The notes under the pieces are model-generated. The model was not told the DNA's origin, did no database searches, and worked only from the letters and a program-made list of their open reading frames with translations. A stretch of 8,979 bases of DNA, from NCBI GenBank assembly GCA_018224415.1, contig JAGTUZ010000181.1, positions 1 through 8,979 of the forward strand. The letters run 5' to 3'. Shown here in pieces: positions 1 through 7,065 of the stretch; positions within the stretch are counted from its first letter, which is position 1; every line of letters starts with the position of its first letter. This DNA comes from Bacteroidota bacterium (GTDB lineage: Bacteria; Bacteroidota; Ignavibacteria; SZUA-365). The position numbers and the translations under genes are program-made.

Positions 1-393
1 GTGATCGATCCATGGTCCACATTTTTTGGTGGCAACGAAAAGGATCTGGCCACCAGCGTCGAGACCGATGAAAATGGAAACGTTTACGTGAGCGGATTGA
101 CGGGGAGTACAGCGTTCCCCGCGACCGACAGGCCGGAGACGCCGGAGCTCACGATCCATCCCAATCCTGCCGTGAATCAGACACTGGTGAACTTCACCCT
201 GCCGCAGGCGGAACACGTTCTTCTGATCGTCTACGATCAGAGAGGCCGCGAGGTCACCACGCTCACCGAGGAATGGCTTCCCGCTGGAGCATATTCCGTT
301 CCGTTCGACGGTTCCGGTCTTCCGCGCGCGAGGTACTACCTCCGACTCTTTGCGGGCAGAGAGACCGGGACGGTCATGATCGTATTTCAATAA
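1..393 (+). CDS. C-terminal part of an SBBP-repeat secreted protein with a T9SS sorting domain (5' end outside window)
   Basis: The frame is open from the first base and ends at TAA 391-393, so this is the tail of a longer gene. The GTG at position 1 falls inside a repeat and is unlikely to be the true start. Residues about 5-40 (WSTFFGG...DLATSVETDENGNVYVSGLT) match the SBBP repeat, a beta-propeller-like unit usually found in tandem in secreted bacterial proteins, so more copies are expected upstream. Residues about 47-130 form a T9SS type A sorting domain: it opens with the usual PNP element (IHPNPAVNQTLVNFTL), continues with VYDQRGREV and LPAGAYSVPFDG, and ends in a short beta strand (TVMIVFQ). 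By family knowledge, such proteins cross the inner membrane by Sec and the outer membrane by T9SS, then are released or attached to the surface. The binding partner or substrate cannot be told from this fragment. An inverted repeat starts 15 bp after the stop. Confidence 0.85.
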   Translation: MIDPWSTFFGGNEKDLATSVETDENGNVYVSGLTGSTAFPATDRPETPELTIHPNPAVNQTLVNFTLPQAEHVLLIVYDQRGREVTTLTEEWLPAGAYSVPFDGSGLPRARYYLRLFAGRETGTVMIVFQ

Positions 394-407
394 CATTGTT
401 GGCCGGA

Positions 408-445
408 CAGGGACAACAGCTGCGTTGTGCACGCTGTTGTCCCTG
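408..445 (+). terminator. Strong inverted repeat, possible transcription terminator without a T-tract
   Basis: CAGGGACAACAGC (408-420) and GCTGTTGTCCCTG (433-445) are perfect 13-bp reverse complements around a 12-nt loop that itself contains GTGCAC. Flanking GGACA (405-409) and CTGTCC (446-451) extend the symmetry imperfectly. The hairpin lies 15 bp after the stop codon of the SBBP/T9SS gene, where a terminator would be expected. No run of T follows on either strand, so a classical intrinsic terminator is not shown. It could instead be a transcript-end stabilising hairpin or part of a dispersed repeat. The rest of the gap to the tRNA (452-579) shows no gene and no promoter I would defend. Confidence 0.5.
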
Positions 446-579
446 CTGTCCTCGCCATTCCAGACACGGCGGATACCTTGTTCCGAATCGGGGACAGTGA
501 TATCTTTCCAATTGAACGGAAGTTTGCAAAGGCAGCATGGACAAAGCGCTCACGTATGTCAAGCAGGATTCCGGAACAT

Positions 580-653
580 GCCCCCGTAGCTCAGCTGGAC
601 AGAGCATCGGTTTCCTAAACCGCAGGTCGGGTGTTCGAGTCACCCCGGGGGTA
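580..653 (+). tRNA. tRNA-Arg (anticodon CCT)
   Basis: The sequence folds as a complete cloverleaf. The acceptor stem GCCCCCG (580-586) pairs with CGGGGGT (646-652), ending in a G-T wobble at the first pair. The D arm is GCTC (589-592) with GAGC (602-605). The anticodon stem is TCGGT (607-611) with ACCGC (619-623). The 7-nt loop TTCCTAA places anticodon CCT at 614-616, which reads the Arg codon AGG. The variable loop has 5 nt. The T arm GGGTG/CACCC encloses TTCGAGT. The discriminator is A653. The next bases are CGA, so the 3' CCA is not encoded and must be added by CCA-adding enzyme. The outermost anticodon-stem pair (T607/C623) is mismatched. Several open frames cross this locus on both strands, but they are the usual spurious translations of a tRNA gene. 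Confidence 0.96.
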
Positions 654-705
654 CGATACTTATCACATTCTGGCGACAAAGACTGGACGGATGCAACGTC
701 GCACG

Positions 706-2484
706 CTACTCCACGACAATTCGGTATGTGTCGTGGAGGGGGAGCGTGAGGAAATATGCACCCGTGGGCAGTCCGTGCACATCAAAACGGACGAGAGGCG
801 CGTCGAGGATGCCGCTGCAGAGGATGCGGCCGCTCGGATCCGTCAGGAAATATCGCGCACCGGAAAGCGCCGGCGGGACGGAGAGGGTCAACATCGACGC
901 AGCAGGATTGGGGAAGAGAACAAGCTTTGGCACTGCCGCACTCTGCGGTACGGGTGACACGCCCGTGCCTTCGCATACAAATGCAAAAATGTCGCCGCTG
1001 TGGAATCGGTCGCGTGCCGGGATGCTTCCCGAGCCCATTACGTAGGGTACTCCGATGCACGGCCAGGATGCACCCCGCAGAAACAGGGGCGCGTCGTTGT
1101 AGGCGTAGCTCGTGTCCGGCAGGTCGGCGCTGCCATCGGGCACGATGCGTCCCTTGTCGTTGTTGGCGTGCAGGAAATGATCGCGCCCCTGAATGCTGAA
1201 GTTAACGAGACGATAGGGGAGGTTGGTGTTCGTAATTTCGTTGCCGATGAGGTTCTGTGCCGGAGAGTTGTTCGAGCTGAACACGACGCCATACAGTTCC
1301 GCACGGTTGCGGAAGAATGTGTTGTATGGTCCGTTCGGCCCGTGCGAGTTGTCGATCACGATGTTCTGGCAGATGTTCTGCTCGAAAAGATTCGCATAAG
1401 GATAGTTTCCGTGTAAAACCATGTCCCCCGCGGCGTTTGACGGCGTCAATGTGCCGGTCCAGTAAGGATCGGTGGAGTAATTGTATGCAAACACATTTCC
1501 GTTCGAACCCGCCTGCAGCAGCATTGAATGGCGCAGATGCTCGAAGATGTTGTCTTCGATGCGACATTCGCCGGTGGCGAATTGCAGGACGACCCCATAC
1601 CCACGGCCTCCTCCTCCATATTCGAAGGCATCGTGGAAGTAGGATGATCGTATCGCGATGTTGGAACTGAATTCGGCTGTGACATGCGCGAACGTGCAGC
1701 GAATGGACTCGATACCTCGGACCCAGCAGTCACGTGCGCGTCTGAAGAATATGGCACTCGTCTGCTCAGGGGCCGTGTCGTCGCGGCGCTCGACGGAAAG
1801 ACATTCGATCCCGACGTTATGCGCCATCGCGAAGAGAGACAATTCCGGTGTTCGCTCCAGTTCGAACCCATGCCGGAGTGGGGAAGACAGTACGATGCGG
1901 GATTCGTTTATTTGGTTGATCTGAAGAATCTGTCCCGTGCCGCTGATCGCCCAGTCCGATGTCACCCTGTCGTCATCGCGCTGGGAGAGGTAGATCCAGT
2001 CGCCGGTCTGGAAATGCGGATCCCCGAGAAGAGTGAGTTCTCGAGTTCCAAATCCTGCATTATCGGCCAGGACGCCCGCCCCGGCGGAAATCTGCGTTCC
2101 GATAACGGATATCGCGTGTCCCGCACCTCCCAGATCAAAGACGAGTCGGGTATTCCCGGCTCCCTCGCCGCGCAGGACATGGTTCGATGGCAGTCGTATG
2201 CCACGCCGAAAGAGAAACACGCCGGCAGGGAAGTGAAGGATTGCTCCGGGCTGTCGATCCATCCCAAGCAGGCTGTCCAGCAGGTGGTCATTGGGGGTCA
2301 CACCGTCCCCGACGAAGCCGGCTTCTGCGAGATCGAAAATGTGGAATCCCGCGGTGGAAGTATCACGCACTCCGGCGAGTGTCCAGTCGACGCGACGGTC
2401 GGCGGGAATGATCTGCGCATTCGCGGTGAACAAGACCGCAAAAGCAATCAATCCCGACAGCGCAGATAGAATGTGGATGATCAT
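706..2484 (-). CDS. Secreted right-handed beta-helix (pectate-lyase-3-like) protein with T9SS sorting domain
   Basis: 592 residues from the ATG at 2482-2484. A longer in-frame start at 2556 exists, but this ATG puts a clean signal peptide at the N-terminus (MIIHILSALSGLIAFAVLFT, cleavage likely after ANA at 21-23), and a promoter candidate lies between the two starts. Residues about 50-120 look like the start of a pectate_lyase_3-type fold: FVGDGVTPNDHLLDSLL, then ILHFPAGVFLF, then LRGEGAGNTRLVFD. Residues about 225-440 are rich in Asn and short strands typical of parallel beta-helix coils, with a well-conserved-looking core (DMVLHGNYPYANLFEQN at 354-370, NSHGPNGPYNTFFRNRA at 379-395). Residues about 518-592 are a T9SS type A sorting domain (LVLFPNPAASMLTLSV, FLTDPSGRIL, LPTGAYFLTL, ending YRIVVE). 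The fold suggests polysaccharide binding or cleavage outside the cell. I cannot assign catalytic residues, so lyase activity is not claimed. It may be a structural surface protein instead. Confidence 0.88.
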   Translation of the reverse strand: MIIHILSALSGLIAFAVLFTANAQIIPADRRVDWTLAGVRDTSTAGFHIFDLAEAGFVGDGVTPNDHLLDSLLGMDRQPGAILHFPAGVFLFRRGIRLPSNHVLRGEGAGNTRLVFDLGGAGHAISVIGTQISAGAGVLADNAGFGTRELTLLGDPHFQTGDWIYLSQRDDDRVTSDWAISGTGQILQINQINESRIVLSSPLRHGFELERTPELSLFAMAHNVGIECLSVERRDDTAPEQTSAIFFRRARDCWVRGIESIRCTFAHVTAEFSSNIAIRSSYFHDAFEYGGGGRGYGVVLQFATGECRIEDNIFEHLRHSMLLQAGSNGNVFAYNYSTDPYWTGTLTPSNAAGDMVLHGNYPYANLFEQNICQNIVIDNSHGPNGPYNTFFRNRAELYGVVFSSNNSPAQNLIGNEITNTNLPYRLVNFSIQGRDHFLHANNDKGRIVPDGSADLPDTSYAYNDAPLFLRGASWPCIGVPYVMGSGSIPARDRFHSGDIFAFVCEGTGVSPVPQSAAVPKLVLFPNPAASMLTLSVPPALSGARYFLTDPSGRILCSGILDAPLVRFDVHGLPTGAYFLTLPLHDTYRIVVE

Positions 2485-2523
2485 ATTCAGGTATGACTGG
2501 AACAACTGTCCGTTGCAGTCGAC

Positions 2524-2552
2524 ATAATATGTGGCGGCGCCGGGGAATGCAA
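2524..2552 (-). promoter_or_regulatory. Candidate sigma70-like promoter for the beta-helix gene
   Basis: On the minus strand TTGCAT (2547-2552) is followed after exactly 17 bp (2530-2546) by TATTAT (2524-2529). The -10 box matches TATAAT at 5 of 6 positions; the -35 box matches only the TTG core. Transcription would begin near 2516 and leave a leader of about 32 nt before the ATG at 2484. That leader lies inside the longer reading frame, which is one reason to prefer the internal start. Chance matches to such boxes are common, and group-specific sigma factors in Bacteroidota prefer a different -10. Confidence 0.4.
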
Positions 2553-2574
2553 GCACAAGGTCTTCACCTTCTGA

Positions 2575-3450
2575 TCAGAATCCCCACTCCACACCAAGTC
2601 CAACAGTCAGCGCACGCTTGAGTCCGTCTACGTTGACGTCGCGCTGCAAAAGCGGCATGGCCGCCTGAAGGGACAACCGAAGGTTGTCGGAAAGCGGTGC
2701 GGAGACGCTGCCGAGCAGGTTCACTTGGAACTGGTCACTGCCGGGGAGGTCGACGAAACTTTCCGGTCCCGGTTCCGCCGGCGGGAGCGGCGGATTATGC
2801 ACGCTGGATTTCTCGAGGCGTTTGACGGCGATGACGTCGAGACCCAGTCCGAACACATCGATCACGGTCCTGTAGCCGGCGCGCAGCACAAGATCGTCGC
2901 CGCGCTGGAGGCGGTCGATGCTGTTTCCACTCCGTCCATCCGAAAATTGCCAGGCGACCGCAGCGCTCCACGGGGCCGCATCGAAGCTGAGTCCGGCGAT
3001 GAAATCGCTTGTGCCAAGACCCGGCTGATAGGCCTGCGGCAGGCCGTTGGCATTGTCATCACCTGTAGCAAGCTTCGCACCTCCCTGTGCACGCAACGCC
3101 ATGTCGTCATGCTCCCAGAGTCGCTGATCCCACAACAGGATGAGGTCGCCGATGCCGCTGGTGGAACCGAGAGGACCGTCGATCGAATGGTAGGGGACAC
3201 GGATCGCCAGCCGTGATCCGGCGATCACTTCGATGCTTCCTTCGGCCTGCAGTGTATGGAATGTCAGGTCGTCTGGCGATCCGCTGCTTCCGAACACGTA
3301 GCGCAATGCGATCTGGTGGCGCGTGCCTTCCTCGGCGTGATCGCCGCCCATCGTGCCGATACTGCATGCCCCGGCGTCGGAACACTGCGCTCCGGCGAAG
3401 CGGGGGAGGAGAACGAGGGCAAGAACGATGTATGCGATTGATCTGGACAT
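2575..3450 (-). CDS. Predicted outer-membrane beta-barrel, MetA-pathway phenol-degradation / 'transporter' type
   Basis: 291 residues from the ATG at 3448-3450, preferred over the in-frame start at 3513 because it begins directly with a signal peptide (MSRSIAYIVLALVLLPRFAG, cleavage near AGA at 19-21). That upstream start would also overlap the stop of the neighbouring gene. A purine-rich AGAAGAG lies 6 nt upstream as a possible ribosome site. The mature chain alternates polar and hydrophobic residues in strands and ends in VEWGF; a C-terminal Phe is the usual signal for insertion by the BAM complex. TSGIGDLILLWDQRLW (97-112) and AKLATGDDN...YQPGLGTSDF (125-150) resemble the GxGD and PTGD blocks of the MetA-pathway barrel family (PF13557). 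It has no T9SS domain, unlike both neighbours. Mature N-terminus QCSDAGACSIG contains a Cys pair (Cys23, Cys29). The substrate is unknown; 'transporter' is only the family label. It lies 59 bp after the large cargo gene with no clear promoter between, so co-transcription is likely. Confidence 0.8.
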   Translation of the reverse strand: MSRSIAYIVLALVLLPRFAGAQCSDAGACSIGTMGGDHAEEGTRHQIALRYVFGSSGSPDDLTFHTLQAEGSIEVIAGSRLAIRVPYHSIDGPLGSTSGIGDLILLWDQRLWEHDDMALRAQGGAKLATGDDNANGLPQAYQPGLGTSDFIAGLSFDAAPWSAAVAWQFSDGRSGNSIDRLQRGDDLVLRAGYRTVIDVFGLGLDVIAVKRLEKSSVHNPPLPPAEPGPESFVDLPGSDQFQVNLLGSVSAPLSDNLRLSLQAAMPLLQRDVNVDGLKRALTVGLGVEWGF

Positions 3451-3509
3451 TGTGGCTCTTCTGAAGTGGAGGATGAAGAAACAACAATGCCCGGGCCGTG
3501 AGGGTTTCC

Positions 3510-6500
3510 TCAATGAAGGTAGAGCACTCGGGAGATGCCCGATGTATGCGCGGCCGTCACACGGAAGAAGTACATGCCTGCGGCAACGGGATTTCCGCTT
3601 GCGTCCCGGCCGTCCCAGGACAGGAGATGGCTGCCGGCGGGAAGCATCCCGGTCCAGATCGAACGGACCTGGCGCCCGAGCATGTCGTAAAGCGCGGCGC
3701 GCACGGTTGTCCCGTCCGGAAGTTCGAGCGGGATCCGGACCCAGTCGTCGGATGGATTCGGATACGGCGTTCCGATATGAAGATTCTCCGGTATGGCGTC
3801 GGTGCGGCTTGCAACCATCGCAAACGGATTGTAGCGATAACGGTCGTCCGGCGACACCTCGTGGTAGAGTGTTATGTTCACGGTGTCAGGCGAGCCGAGT
3901 ACACGGGAATCAGTGATCATGCGGAATCCCGCGAACAAACGGCTGTCATCGGACAACACTGGGACCAGAAAATTCGCCGGAAGGGGCAGTGTCGTGTTTT
4001 CCGTGCGGTCGGCGGGTGAGTAGTCGCTGCGTAGCACAAGCAGTGTGTTGATCCCGTCGATGTTCCATCCGTTGTCCTGTTCGTCACCTCGCTCGAACAG
4101 CACGACGTCCAGCAGGCGTCGATGGCCGTCACGGTGCGTCGCCTCGCAAATCAACGGGACATCGATCCTCCCGGCATACCTGCTGTCGACATAATAGTAC
4201 GCGCGCTGCGTCCACGGTCCACCGACGAGCAGGCGGAGGTCGGGGTACTCCTGCGTGTCGGTGACCTCGGTCCCCTGCGGGTAAATGTACATCGTCGAAA
4301 TGAAGCCGTGATGCGGATTTTCCATGTGACTGTCTGTGGAATATCCCCAGGTACCCAGGCCTGGTGCAACCTGCCAGCCTGGAACAGGGCTCAAAAATGC
4401 CGTTCCTTTCGTGAAGCGGAGTCCGTCCAGCGTGTTCATCGGGGCGACGAAGTGCTGCAACCCGTATCCGCGGACCAGCAACGCCGCACTCGTGCTGTCC
4501 TGCACATCAATCACGGCAGCGTGTCGAACCGGAGAGAATGGGGTGGCGGGAATGCTGTCGCCGCGGAGTGTGGCGACATACCAGCGGTTCTGCAGCGCAT
4601 CGGGATCGAGGATGCGCACGCCCACACGTTGTGTGGACGGACCGTGGACATGTTCCATCAGCGCGGTCCAAGACTCCTTTCGATCGATGCTGTCCCGACG
4701 AATGACGAGATCAGACTGCCAGAGCATATTGTGTTCGCGGGAGACCAAGTCGAAGCTGGAGCCCCAAGAGACGGATCGTGCAGGGTATGCGAGATAGCCA
4801 GACGCGGGAGACCATCCTTGCGCACCGTGGCTGTGTTCACCGGGGTACCAGGATTCCGGAGGGAGATCGGAAACGGAGAGCCGTGTTCCGCCGAAACGGG
4901 ACATCACGAGGAGTTCACGAAGTCTCAATCGACCACGGTAATGCAGGCGCGGGAACAGCCGCACGGTCTCGTCCCGTGCGATACGGCCATCGCCGTCTTC
5001 ATCCTCAAGCACCTGCACTCCGTTGAATGCGAGGTCACCGGTCAGCGGGAGGGAGGAGGCTCCGGGGAGAAGGACGCTCCCCTGCGTGTCGTGTGCGGTG
5101 AGGAACACATCGATCCCCGGCTCGGTGCGAGCGCACGCGAACTCGGCGAAATATCCCCAGTCACCCGATGAAGCCCGTGAGGTTTTCAGCAGCGGAATAT
5201 CCCCGATGACCTTCACACCGTTGCGATAGCCTGCCGCGGTAATCCGTCGTGTGCTGTCCGCGGTAGAGGTCCATGCCCGGACGATCGCGCTGTCGGGGAG
5301 GTAGCCCACGATGTGCGCGCCCGACATGCAGGCACGCGCGGGGTCTCGATAGGCGTCGCGAACCGCCTCGGCGTGCGCCCGAAGCATGTGTACACCTGAT
5401 GTCGGCGTCGCCGCCGTGTTGAAGAACCACGCGAACGCAACCTGCTGCGTGTCGCCGGGCGCCAGATCGAAGGGCCCCGAAGCCAGCACCATCCCTGCCC
5501 ACCAATGGGAAGCGGCCGGAATATCCAATCCCCCTGTGCTGCGGAATCCATCCTCCTGCAGCCAGCCGCTTCCGTTGACGGGATTCCCATCGAACCAGAA
5601 TCGATGTTCCGCTCCGGAATGCGGATCGAGCGCCGCGCCGTCCATTGTTCTTCCCCGAGCGAAGGCGAGCCAGCGTTCAGGGGCATCGGCGGAATCCAGC
5701 ATCGGACGCCGCAGTGCGTGTGGCGAACTCCAGATTTGTGTGGGCATGACCGTCCCGCTGAGAGCCGCGTTGCGATAGCCGGCCATATATCCATCCTGCC
5801 AGCGGGCGCTGTCACTCCCGCTTCCGGGAACGCGGGGTGTCTGGAGAAGACACGCACCCATCGAAAAGGGTGGTGCCTGCCGCGGATCATAATCCGATTT
5901 CTCGTATGCATACGCCATTTCACGCGCGGGATCCGATCCCGCAAGAGAAGTAGCATATCCTCTGAGGAAGGGCAGTACCGCATGAGCGACATAGGCCGAG
6001 GTGATGCTGTCGCCGCTCTTGTTGATGTAGGTCACGCGGAAGCAGACGGCATTCCGTACGCGTGCCTCCCAGACGAGCATCTGCACTTCCAAGCCCATGG
6101 GTGTACTGTTTGCAGCGCGGCGCATGGACGTCGTGTCCATGTCGTTCATCACCCACCATGCCTGCCGATCGCCGAGCAGCAATGGATTGCCTGCCGCGTC
6201 GGTGGGTGCGCCGAGATCCGACGGCCATGCGTCCCACGCCGGACTGCCAGGTTTGTCATCGATTGAAATATGGTAGACTCGCCAGCGGTCATCCATGGGT
6301 GCAGGGGAGCCGTCGGTAAGTACGGGTCCCGGGCGGTGCACGGGAATGTCGAGGCTGCCCGAAGCCCGCAGCTCCCCGCGAACAGTTCCGATCAACACTG
6401 TGGCGCCGCTGGTGACGATGCGGCTACGGCCATCTTCGGACCAGCCCGGGTATCGCAGACTGGTGGTACTGGCCGAATTGAACGGATCCGTTCCCAGGGG

Positions 6501-6641
6501 AGCAAGCATGCTCCCGGCGAGACGTACGTCTTCGCCGAACCAGAACTCGAACGGCTGGTCCGGGAAACGCTGTTGGGAAACGAGCGAGGATTGCTGCAGC
6601 AGGCAGATCGCCACCATGATCAGTACGAATCCTGTGCGCAT
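3510..6641 (-). CDS. Large secreted T9SS cargo protein of unknown function
   Basis: 1043 residues from the ATG at 6639-6641, chosen over the in-frame start at 6821 because it has a Shine-Dalgarno GGAGG and begins with a signal peptide (MRTGFVLIMVAICLLQQSSL, cleavage near residue 22). The following numbers count from this Met. Residues about 120-170 carry WRVYHISIDD, WPSDLGAP and DRQAWWVMNDMD. Residues 183-290 continue with GLEVQMLVWE, FRVTYINKSGDSITSAYV and MGACLLQTPRVPG. I recognise this arrangement from large secreted FCB-group proteins, but know no function for it. At 547-558 DEDGDGRIARDE fits an EF-hand-like calcium loop, followed by ETVRLFPRLHYRG, as in the 'DGDG...GETV' lead-in to secreted beta-sandwich domains. 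The C-terminal 90 residues (about 953-1043) form a T9SS type A sorting domain with a FlgD-like Ig character (TPYPNPSDDWVRIPLELPDG, LYDMLGRQV, LPAGSHLLSWDGRDASGNPV, AAGMYFFRV). No catalytic motif was recognised. An adhesin or scaffold role is possible but unproven. Confidence 0.85.
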   Translation of the reverse strand: MRTGFVLIMVAICLLQQSSLVSQQRFPDQPFEFWFGEDVRLAGSMLAPLGTDPFNSASTTSLRYPGWSEDGRSRIVTSGATVLIGTVRGELRASGSLDIPVHRPGPVLTDGSPAPMDDRWRVYHISIDDKPGSPAWDAWPSDLGAPTDAAGNPLLLGDRQAWWVMNDMDTTSMRRAANSTPMGLEVQMLVWEARVRNAVCFRVTYINKSGDSITSAYVAHAVLPFLRGYATSLAGSDPAREMAYAYEKSDYDPRQAPPFSMGACLLQTPRVPGSGSDSARWQDGYMAGYRNAALSGTVMPTQIWSSPHALRRPMLDSADAPERWLAFARGRTMDGAALDPHSGAEHRFWFDGNPVNGSGWLQEDGFRSTGGLDIPAASHWWAGMVLASGPFDLAPGDTQQVAFAWFFNTAATPTSGVHMLRAHAEAVRDAYRDPARACMSGAHIVGYLPDSAIVRAWTSTADSTRRITAAGYRNGVKVIGDIPLLKTSRASSGDWGYFAEFACARTEPGIDVFLTAHDTQGSVLLPGASSLPLTGDLAFNGVQVLEDEDGDGRIARDETVRLFPRLHYRGRLRLRELLVMSRFGGTRLSVSDLPPESWYPGEHSHGAQGWSPASGYLAYPARSVSWGSSFDLVSREHNMLWQSDLVIRRDSIDRKESWTALMEHVHGPSTQRVGVRILDPDALQNRWYVATLRGDSIPATPFSPVRHAAVIDVQDSTSAALLVRGYGLQHFVAPMNTLDGLRFTKGTAFLSPVPGWQVAPGLGTWGYSTDSHMENPHHGFISTMYIYPQGTEVTDTQEYPDLRLLVGGPWTQRAYYYVDSRYAGRIDVPLICEATHRDGHRRLLDVVLFERGDEQDNGWNIDGINTLLVLRSDYSPADRTENTTLPLPANFLVPVLSDDSRLFAGFRMITDSRVLGSPDTVNITLYHEVSPDDRYRYNPFAMVASRTDAIPENLHIGTPYPNPSDDWVRIPLELPDGTTVRAALYDMLGRQVRSIWTGMLPAGSHLLSWDGRDASGNPVAAGMYFFRVTAAHTSGISRVLYLH

Positions 6642-6645
6642 TCGG

Positions 6646-6650
6646 CCTCC
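6646..6650 (-). promoter_or_regulatory. Ribosome binding site GGAGG that fixes the start of the large cargo gene
   Basis: Read on the minus strand, GGAGG is followed by CCGA and then the ATG at 6641-6639. It is the clearest Shine-Dalgarno in the window. Together with the signal peptide that starts at this Met, it argues against the in-frame start 180 bp upstream. Confidence 0.7.
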
Positions 6651-6825
6651 ATGAAATGTGTTGGGCTGCTTCGTCCCTTTCGCGGGAAACGGGGATGTCA
6701 CAAGAGACACCAATACCGGAATATCGTTACGAAAATAGTAAGAAGCGATGGCTAACCCGGAAAGGGAGCGAGAATTCTTGTTTCCCTGGGAAAAATCCAG
6801 CGGAGGGATTCTCTGTCCCACGCCC

Positions 6826-6965
6826 GGGGATCCCCTTGCCCGCGCTGGTGCGCGGGGGTCCCTTGCTGCCCGCGCTGGTGCGCGAGGGTCCCTTGTCCGC
6901 GCTGGTGCGCGGGGGTCCCTTGCCCGCGCTGGTGCGCGGGGGTCCCTTTGCGCGGGGGTCCCTTG
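6826..6965. repeat. Tandem array of ~27-bp units, each a potential hairpin
   Basis: Four units start at 6839, 6869, 6896 and 6923, with spacings of 30, 27 and 27 bp; the first spacing carries an extra CTG. Each unit is CCCGCGCTGGTGCGCGGG followed by GGTCCCTTG, allowing a few changes. The first 18 bases form a perfect 7-bp stem (CCCGCGC/GCGCGGG) with a TGGT loop. Unit 2 changes one stem base (GCGCGAG) and unit 3 begins with T, leaving a G-T pair, so the stem is largely kept. The array is flanked by partial copies: GGGGATCCCCTTG (6826-6838), which is itself a 10-bp palindrome plus TTG, on the left, and GCGCGGGGGTCCCTTG (6950-6965) on the right. I do not recognise it as a named repeat family. 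Confidence 0.93.
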
Positions 6966-6975
6966 TCGGCGTCGG

Positions 6976-7004
6976 TTGTGACTGCGAGGCGATAAAAGTA
7001 TATT
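6976..7004 (+). promoter_or_regulatory. Candidate promoter for proS
   Basis: TTGTGA (6976-6981) and TATATT (6999-7004) are separated by exactly 17 bp. The -10 matches the sigma70 consensus at 5 of 6 positions and the -35 at 4 of 6. The same bases also fit the Bacteroidota pattern fairly well (TTG, about 20 bp, TAnnTTTG read as TATATTGC). Transcription would start near 7011, giving a leader of about 55 nt before the proS ATG at 7066. It lies immediately right of the hairpin array, which would place that array just upstream of the promoter rather than in the transcript. Confidence 0.55.
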
Positions 7005-7065
7005 GCATGTCTGTAATTCACGACGTCAACCGAGTCTGTCGCTTTCACACCAACGAGTTGTATTC

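Larger units (their letters stand above)
6642..7065. other. Divergent intergenic region between the large cargo gene and proS
   Basis: This 424-bp gap separates two genes transcribed away from each other, so it must hold promoters for both. From left to right it contains the ribosome site of the minus-strand gene, about 150 bp of AT-richer DNA (roughly 6690-6760) where its promoter probably lies, the 27-bp hairpin array (6826-6965), and a proS promoter candidate (6976-7004). On the minus strand TATTTTCG near 6731-6738 resembles the Bacteroidota -10 TAnnTTTG, but no partner box is clear, so I do not call it. Several open frames run through the region on both strands because the repeat periods are multiples of three. 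None has a ribosome site or recognisable protein features, and I treat the region as non-coding. Confidence 0.75.

Noticed and set aside
580..705. Integration site of a mobile element at the 3' end of the tRNA gene
   Set aside because: No integrase gene and no repeated copy of the tRNA 3' end is visible in the window.
374..749. Open frames on both strands across the tRNA locus
   Set aside because: They contain the typical spurious peptides produced by translating a tRNA gene (for example PVAQLDRAS and GVTRTPDLRFRKP), and the cloverleaf at 580-653 is complete.
1684..2469. 261-codon plus-strand open frame opposite the beta-helix gene
   Set aside because: No domain or start signal, and the opposite strand is clearly coding with a signal peptide and T9SS domain.
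2558..2574. Terminator hairpin (AAGGT GAAG ACCTT) after the barrel gene
   Set aside because: The stem is only 5 bp, weak, and not followed by a T-run on the minus strand.
4122..6266. Long plus-strand open frames (349 and 253 codons) opposite the large cargo gene
   Set aside because: The minus-strand gene has a Shine-Dalgarno, signal peptide and sorting domain; the plus-strand frames have none and look like shadow frames.
6826..6965. CRISPR array or iteron-type replication origin
   Set aside because: The 27-bp units are directly joined with no variable spacers, no cas or rep gene is nearby, and the context is an ordinary divergent intergenic region.
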